Assembly: GCA_964017045.1 (NCBI GenBank)
Contig: OZ024810.1
Coordinates: forward strand, 3,890,504-3,954,503
Reading direction: 5' to 3'
Source: Omphiscola glabra
Taxonomy: Eukaryota; Mollusca; Gastropoda; Lymnaeidae
DNA: 64,000 nucleotides
The notes beneath the pieces were generated by a model. It saw only the letters and a list, made by a program, of their open reading frames with translations, searched no databases and had not been told where the DNA came from. How positions within the stretch are numbered: position 1 is the first letter of the stretch; every line of letters starts with the position of its first letter. A program made the position numbers and the translations under genes. Shown here piece by piece: positions 57,634 to 64,000 of the stretch.

Positions 57634-58390
57634 AATTATTCTGAGAGACGTTCAAATGTGTTTTTTGGCATCACTTGTTCGATCACTCTTTTTGTACATC
57701 CGCATAGTTAAAGAGTGCCAAAATTAATAAATAATTTACTCTCGTATATATTTACAATCCATAATTCTAACATTTTAAAAGCATAAAATAGTTGTTAAAA
57801 GCAAATTAAAAGTAAATTTTTCTAATAAAATCAAAATTTATATTAAGAAAATGTCCAGTTCCACGCATTATTTTTAGTGGTATTACTACGCCGCGCTAAT
57901 CTCATCTCACAATTAAAGCAACAAGTACCTCTCTATCTGATTATCAATAAGATGGTGTAAATTAACCCAAACGACCATACCCTTGCCAAATTCTTTAGAT
58001 GATTTTGTAGGCTGGATATTTTTCCAAACACAACATACCTAATAACTTTCAATCAAGCTGATCATTGCTTGAAGCTTATAAAAAAGGACATTACCTTATA
58101 GTTAAACAGTTTCAAAATAGGATAATATGAAAAGTTGCAATTAATATAAATATGCATTTCTATAACACATTTTTGCAGATTTTATTTTACTATATTATGT
58201 GATGGCAAGGTTTTATTTCTTAAATCCTTCATGTTAACTTAGCTTTTATTCGTGGCTTTCACAATTTTCGGACGGCTAATAGACCCACTTCCCGTGAACA
58301 TATCGAGCTGAAACGCGGCACATAGACGTTGCCGATGACAACACATTCAATTTTAATTTTCAGCACCAAATATAAGTTTTCCCTGTTTTT
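57634..58390. other. No gene seen
   Basis: AT-rich, then a GC-richer stretch from about 58250 that may belong to the LINE fragment beginning near 58390. Confidence 0.45.
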
Positions 58391-59217
58391 CAAGGTTAGC
58401 CGAGTGAGAGGTGAGCTGGGACGTGGAATTTAATCCGACCAAGTGCCAGACCCTGCCAGTCTCCAGATGTAGTGTCCCTATACAGTCTACACCACCCTTA
58501 CGTAATGCTTGAACCAGTTTCCTTCATAAGGTACTTCGGTGTTATCATTCAAAGAGAGGTCCGCTGGGACGAGCATGTTAACAATGTGTGCAACTAGGCA
58601 AACAAGGCCCCAGGGTTCCTGTTTCGAAATCTAAAGATCGACAACGCCAGTGAGAAAGAAAAAGCATATAAAGCCTTTGTCCGTCTGCTTTTAGATTGCG
58701 CATCTTCAGTCTGGCACTCATTCACCCAGAAGAGCACCGACAGGTTGGAGGCGGTCCAGCGACGGACAGCACGCTTTGTCCTGAACCACTGCAGGAACAC
58801 CTCAAGTGTTGGCATGCACCATGCTTGAAACAGAGAGCTGGTCACAAATGGAAGAACGGCAACGATTATCCTTGGACTCCGTGATGTTCAGGATAAAAAA
58901 TGGGCTGGTCCACTGCTCCAACATTTAACAGAAACTCGTCCCTCTCCCACCTACACAGCTACGAGGCCATGACAGGCAGTTCCGGCTCATAACAGCAAGA
59001 ATACATTACAGGAACTGCTCATTCCTGCCATAGACAATCACGGACGGAACAAGCTTCCAAAAGGAACAGTTGAGGCGACAACCTTTGACACATTTGCGTC
59101 TATTGCCTCCTGCCCTCCAACTACCAGTTCCTGATACCTCGCTGGGTAACCCTTGAACCAGTGAAAAATCCTCTTCAATACCAGGCACAGAAACATAGTG
59201 ACACCCCCCCCCCCCCC
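58390..59217 (+). pseudogene. LINE reverse-transcriptase C-terminal fragment (Jockey/CR1-type)
   Basis: The plus strand reads, across frameshifts, WDVEFNPTKCQTLPVSR, a block with LKIDNASEKEKAYKAFV, SVWHSFTQKSTDRLEAVQRR, TARFVLNHCRNTSSV and FRIKNGLVHCSN. This is the thumb and post-RT part of non-LTR retrotransposons. The last third reads like the usual tail up to a poly-C run (59205-59217). There are no open frames; it is an old, 5'-truncated copy. Confidence 0.82.
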
Positions 59218-59224
59218 ATTACAT

Positions 59225-59649
59225 ACATAGGAGCAATAATGATGAATTCATTGATCGTGGGCCCTTAATTAAGATCTTATTTCACGGAGTAAAATTCCCT
59301 TTGGTATGGCATCTTTCCGTCTACGAGAGACGATAGATTTATCTTTTCTGATTGCAGCTCTTTGTGTGGCTGCTGACACCGATCCTCGAGTGGCAGTCTC
59401 TTTTGCATGTCCCACACACGAATGCAGTATTTTCTGGCTTTTCTCTGCGCTCTCTTTATAGCTGCTTCCGCCCTGTAGAGCTCCTCTACATATGTCTAAG
59501 TATCTGAGACGAGGCCGTCCAACTAACCTTTTCCCTGTCGCCAGATCGCTGTACAGCACGTCCTTAGGTATGCGACCAGGTTGCATTCGCTTGACGTGCC
59601 CAAGCCAGCGGAGGCGTCTTTGGATTAAAATGGCTGGGACGCTGCACAT
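59225..59649 (-). pseudogene. LINE 3' end with hairpin tail, copy 4
   Basis: From 59649 the minus strand is open for 126 codons and reads ILIQRRLRWLGHVKRMQPG, RIPKDVLYSDLATGKR and GRPRLRYLD, the C-terminal R-W-x-G-H motif of many LINE proteins, ending LLREIRS. The 3' UTR then ends with GGGCCCACGATCAATGAATT, CATCATTATTGCTCCTATG, the unit that occurs alone at 34398, 44583 and 49731. This copy links those short repeats to a LINE family. It is 5'-truncated just upstream of 59650. Confidence 0.82.
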
Positions 59650-59799
59650 ATTTGTTTGAGACAGGACATCCCTATAACTGCGCTAAATAAGATTCTTTAA
59701 AAAAACTATCGCAAGTACAATTGTACCCTACGGCCCATGACTTAACTCTACATACAGTATATGACGTAACGCTTACCCCACTCCAGAATTCACACGCCA

Positions 59800-59936
59800 T
59801 CCATGACTTAACCCACTGACCATTAATCAAGTTTACCCACAGTTCAGAACTTAACTCTACCCACAGTTCAGAACTCAACTGTACCCACAGTTCAGAACTC
59901 AACTCTACCCTCAGTTCAGAACTCAACTCTACCCAC
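59800..59936. repeat. 24-bp minisatellite, left block
   Basis: About five units with the core CAGTTCAGAACTCAACTCTA. The same array resumes at 61149, after the solo LTR. Confidence 0.92.
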
Positions 59937-61148
59937 TGTTAAATATTCGCTAGTCCCTAATTGTTAAATATTCTTATCTATATATTGTTTGGTCCCTACC
60001 GCTACGTCGATTAGTACTCCTATGTCTAAGGAATGATTATTATTAACTGAGTGATATTACACGCTCTCACACTAACGCTACTGACTCTCTCCCTCGCTTA
60101 CACTGCTACTTATATGTAAACTTAATAACACAGGTGGTTCAGCCCACAAATAAAATATTTAATTACTAAAAATTACAAATTACTTCACATATACTTGATA
60201 CATATAAATATAAAACATTAATTGTTACAGTTTGTTACTAGTGACATAAGAGACTGGATTGGTACTCTGGGTAGTCTCTGGCCTGGAATCTGTTATGGGT
60301 CCGATACACACTCCAGACTCCACAAAGCACACTACAAGGGTCGACGGTCGTTCCGTCCCTTTCTGTGTCACTGTCGTTTACAGGTGACGGGTGATGAATG
60401 ACCAGTCACGCTCCGGTGCATCCACTTGTACACAAGACGTCGGCGTTGTCAGCTGAGTGCTTGAGCTATCAGTCTAGTCCACTGTTTACTTCTGAGTAGG
60501 CTACACCGATTTCTGACTGTCCCCAACTCTACGGGGTTATCATGTACAATGAGCTATCTTCTATATGCTCCACTGTACTACGTTCACTTCAACCTATTAT
60601 ATAATCAGAATCAAAGCCTCTGGCTACTAGGCTTTACTATGCGATTCTATCTATCGCTAGGCTAACAGAACCTAACGTAACTGACTTAACTTCATTCAAC
60701 CTAACTGGTCTTAACTGGCAGATAACTCTTAGGCTATGCAAAACATAGTACCAAAGGGAAATCTACCAGGCCCAGGCTCTTCTTCGTCAATCCATGTGAG
60801 AGACTGAGCACCCGCCTGCTTCCAACTTATAAAGGCCCGTTGGCATTGAGACATAAAGGAAGTTCAATGACCTACTAACACTTTGCTTACCAAGCCGGGT
60901 CAATACTCTGGCGACGTGCTGAACTGTTTTCATTGTCCTAAGTTTTGGTACCTTTCCATTGGACTAATACTAAGCTATTCCACGGTCACAGAACCTGGAA
61001 AGTTTTCATTGTGTTTGATACGACCTTTAGGTCACTTACCCTTAAGGCCAAACCCTAATTGGGTCATATTGGGATTTTCCCAGGTTAGGAATGTTTTTGC
61101 CTGTGAGTCAGTGAGTCTCACACTGGTGAGAACCAACGGATCTCAACA
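59937..61148 (-). mobile_element. Solo LTR (1.2 kb) inserted in a minisatellite
   Basis: Plus-strand borders are TGTTAAATATTC at 59937 and CTCAACA at 61148 (TGTT...AACA). The flanking pentamers CCCAC (59932-59936) and TCCAC (61149-61153) are a 4-of-5 target duplication in the 24-bp array, which otherwise continues unchanged on both sides. On the minus strand TTTATAAG near 60832 followed by an initiator-like CTCAGTC marks the promoter, so the LTR points left. No internal retroviral sequence is present, as expected after LTR-LTR recombination. A diverged partial copy lies at 43930-44335 in the other orientation. Confidence 0.8.
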
Positions 61149-61300
61149 TCCACAGTTCAGAACTCAACTCTACCCACAGTTCAGAACTCAACTCTACCCA
61201 CAGTTCAGAACTCAACTCTACCCACAGTTCAGAACTCAACTCTACCCACAGTTCAGAACTCAACTCTACCCACAGTTCAGAACTCAACTCTATCCCCATT
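61149..61300. repeat. 24-bp minisatellite, right block
   Basis: Six near-perfect copies of CCACAGTTCAGAACTCAACT plus CTAC. Continuous with the left block before the LTR insertion. The octapeptide frames on both strands are repeat artefacts. Confidence 0.95.
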
Positions 61301-61690
61301 CCAGGACAAATATTTCATCATGATTAATAGAATACAGGGAGATTTCTCAACGTGACCTGTTTAAAAAATACATCATCTACTCTGATGCTTGTAATAATCA
61401 GAGCAGTAACAGAACATTTGCGTCTGCCTACTCCATATTTTCTGTAGTACAATGGAAATGCCCTGAACAATAAAATATTGGAGAAAAGGCACATGAGGAT
61501 GGAAGTTGATTGTGTTCACAGTTGAGCGTCATATAAAAAAACAACATTTTTTTCTTCTTTATATGGACTTTGCAATGTTCTGTGTTCCTTCCCCGCAACC
61601 TTCTGTTCTAATGGCTCCAATAAATGTCTATATTTTAAAGGCATACGTACACACAGCTGAAAGGTCGACGAAAGCTCTAAACCAGCGAGC
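61301..61690. other. No gene seen
   Basis: Two AATAAA signals (about 61470 and 61618) could mark a transcript end, but no coding sequence with a domain precedes them. Confidence 0.4.
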
Positions 61691-61697
61691 TTAACTC

Positions 61698-61842
61698 GCG
61701 CCCGGGGCACAATACCCTTTTAGCGCTCCCCCTATTCGAAAACCATACAATATTATATATGTAAAATATACCATTTGGCGCCCCTTTGTGAGTAGCGCCC
61801 GTGGCATGATGCCCCCCCTCGCTACTCCACTGCTCTAAACCC
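61698..61842. mobile_element. hAT MITE end(s)
   Basis: GCGCCCC motifs flank a short AT core, and the right side reads inward as CAGTGGAGTAGCGAGGGGGG, a common hAT MITE terminus. A second terminus-like CAGGGGCGTATTGAGG starts at 61861. Partner ends are uncertain. Confidence 0.45.
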
Positions 61843-61899
61843 AAACTTTGATGCAGCCCCCAGGGGCGTATTGAGGAACGGCGCCCAAAGGAAAAAAAG

Positions 61900-63140
61900 T
61901 ATAATAATAATTTAAAAAAAAATAAAACTGCCCCAAAATCAAACTTTAGAAAATACTTTTATATGTATATAATAATACTCACTAGCAGGGAATCACCCTA
62001 AAGTACATAAGGACATCGGAGTAAACGTATTATGGCTTTTTAACTTATACAAATCAGCGAGACTATTTGCAGAAAAAGGTGGGTTTTTTGTTTGTTGTTG
62101 TTGTTGTTTTTTTAAAGGAGTTATTAACTCCTCTGTTTTTGTTACCGATTTGTGCTCCTACCCTACTTTTTAAGTGGCGCCCACGTCACCTGCCATGTTT
62201 GGCCCCATCGTCCGTGTATTCTACGTTCATATTGTCACAGCTTCCAACCTGGACAGTCAGGCTTAACAACGAGACCCTTTCAGTGACGTGTTAGCCCATT
62301 ATTACGAACTGTTATTAATGGAGAATTTTATCTCTTAATTTAATATATTGCTCGTTCCAAAACAGTCCATAACAAAGGACGATACCAAAGTTTAAATACA
62401 ATAACAAATAATACGAAACTCAAAACCAGAGCTTATTACAATTAATACGTTTTTAATGTGTTAATTTCAATGAATTACAAAAGCAAGAGAATATGATTAA
62501 AACTATTGATTTACAGTTTGGTTGGTACCGGTACTGTGTTAATAAAAAATACAATGAGCAAAAGTTGTACAATGAAAGAAAATCTACAAACAACAAAGCA
62601 CTGGCTAGTAGTACAATAATAGAACACGCTCCACATCTCGTGATAAAGGATCTCCCTCCCATTCAATCGCTCACCCTTTTTATAGGCATTTCCTACTAAT
62701 GTCCCTAGAACCGCCTAACGCATTGTTTTGCTTTCCCGTTTTGTCCAGATTCTTCAATAATGCTCTGACTAACTAGGCTTTGTGTAAACAGTATGTTAAA
62801 TTTCGCTAGCCACACCCCAAAGCGGCCTCCAGTGTGCTGACTGCAAGAGGTCATGCACGCGGAACGCTAGGAAGGCGTGTTTCAAAACACTTCACCTACA
62901 TTACACCCATATTGTCAATTGATACAAATCTGTGTCGCGGTAGATGTTGCTGAGTGAACTGTGAACTCATCTGGACACTAAAGTTAAAGTGAGCTGACAG
63001 TAACAGTCGGCTATTCAAAAGGAGTTTTGATACAACCACATTTGGGAAATTGAAGTGTCCGTCTACTGTAAAAACTAACTACAAAGGTGTGATAATCTGG
63101 GTATAATCTCCTTTACCGAAACTTCAATGTGTCAACTATA
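61900..63140. other. No gene seen
   Basis: AT-rich to mixed sequence; small GTT microsatellite at 62090-62115. Short frames without domains. Confidence 0.5.
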
Positions 63141-63145
63141 TACAG

Positions 63146-63345
63146 TGGCGGATTAACCTAAAAGGCAAATGAGGCGTGCACCTAGAGGTCAACACTTGAT
63201 TATTATTATTTTATTTGCATGTAGGTCCGGCAGTCAGGGTCCAGTCAGAGATCCGTGGTGAATCGTGGGGCAGAAGATTTTACTCGAACACGGTAACAGT
63301 GGCGTACCTGGACAAATGTTGCCAGGGGCGAACTAAAATTAAACA
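63146..63345. mobile_element. Two adjacent hAT-like termini
   Basis: CAGTGGCGGATTAACC near 63146 and CAGTGGCGTACCTGG near 63297 are hAT-type starts. No paired ends or duplications were found. Confidence 0.4.
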
Positions 63346-63846
63346 AATAAAAATGCGGCCTCACACTACGCCCATTTGTTCATGACATCACCATTAGTTG
63401 CAATGGCACATGGGTTTTTGTTGATGAAAGCTCCTCAACCTAATGACGCTTGTCGTATCCACCGCAATCATTCTTTAAACATACAAAGGAATGTTTAGAA
63501 ATTTCTCCTCAATTTTCCCCAACCATTCAGATATTTAGAAATAAAACATACAAATGTAAATGACTGATAAGTCATGACTCTAAAAGGCAATGGCATTCTT
63601 GACTAAATGTCATGTTCCAGTTAAATATTGGTAGACCTCTTATTTTTTTCTTTAGCATGACATTGACACCTATTCGAAAATATGTTCACTAGCTATTAGA
63701 AAAAATGTCATCACTGTTCCTCTATTATTAGGTGTTTATTATTACTTCTATAAATATTACTAAATGCCCTTACTTACAGTATATTAAAACTAGATAGAAA
63801 AGCATGAAAACCGGGCCTCGTAGGCAAGAAAATATACTGTTGTGCA

Positions 63847-64000
63847 CAGTGGTGTAGTAAGGGATAGTGCCAACCGGGGCCTGCCAAGCTCTTTACCGCC
63901 CCACTCCATGAAATAAATTCTACAGCAAACCAAAAATTCCGCTCCTCAATATAAGGAAAAAAATTGCTGCCTTGGGCGGACTGTTTCGTCCGCACCCCCT
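63847..64000 (+). mobile_element. hAT-like left end running off the window
   Basis: CAGTGGTGTAGTAAGG followed by GCCAACCGGGGCC; the other end would lie beyond position 64000. Confidence 0.35.

Noticed and set aside
60883..61323. 146-codon plus-strand frame ending in an octapeptide repeat
   Set aside because: It crosses the solo LTR border into the 24-bp minisatellite; no domain.
1..64000. tRNA, rRNA or other structured RNA genes
   Set aside because: I looked for B-box-like GTTCGAATC motifs and rRNA cores and found none convincing; a covariance-model scan would be needed to exclude them.

Overview
This window reads as nuclear DNA of an invertebrate animal, most likely a gastropod mollusc (favoured by inference from the repeat and transposon mix, not proven). 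Open frames are short, introns have GT/AG borders, base composition is AT-rich, and almost every recognisable protein-coding stretch is a transposon relic. There is no operon structure, no ribosome-binding site and no bacterial gene.

Layout. 1-0.9 kb: hAT (ZBED/FAM200-type) transposase relic. 2.3-6.2 kb: two nested hAT elements, each with a readable 8-bp target duplication; the inner one (2402-5175) has termini of the SPIN family and a broken BED-finger transposase. 6.7-7.6 kb: a 25-bp minisatellite grown from the splice donor of a candidate secreted-peptide exon (minus strand). 9.9-17.1 kb: minisatellites, foldback elements, a pogo/mariner-like MITE and a hAT MITE. 14.8-20.2 kb: the only gene that looks intact and host-encoded, a caspase with four coding exons that join in frame to 253 residues, plus a possible promoter and non-coding first exon.

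21.7-49.3 kb is a transposon graveyard. It holds a piggyBac MITE with TTAA at both ends, a hAT/ZMYM1-like N-terminus cut by a Ty3/Gypsy pol remnant, LTRs with primer-binding sites, four diverged piggyBac transposase relics, a Helitron helicase fragment, an unclassified transposase-like gene, a second hAT-like transposase and a Mutator-like transposase with two spliceable introns.

50.0-54.7 kb is the most interesting block. A SWIM zinc finger + YqaJ nuclease + PHD finger gene (plus) converges on a THAP + HTH + DDE_Tnp_4 transposase gene (minus). The layout fits a two-gene DNA transposon resembling the ISL2EU group, now decayed by a few stops and frameshifts. It is followed by an uninterrupted 338-codon ISXO2/Merlin-like transposase whose first catalytic Asp has become Tyr (54.9-55.9 kb), a 1.65-kb element with 12-bp inverted ends, two LINE 3' fragments, a 1.2-kb solo LTR inserted inside a 24-bp minisatellite (59.8-61.3 kb), and scattered hAT MITE ends to the window edge.

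The genes form no pathway. The caspase is a host cysteine protease; the rest are selfish elements in successive layers, several of which can be ordered by nesting.
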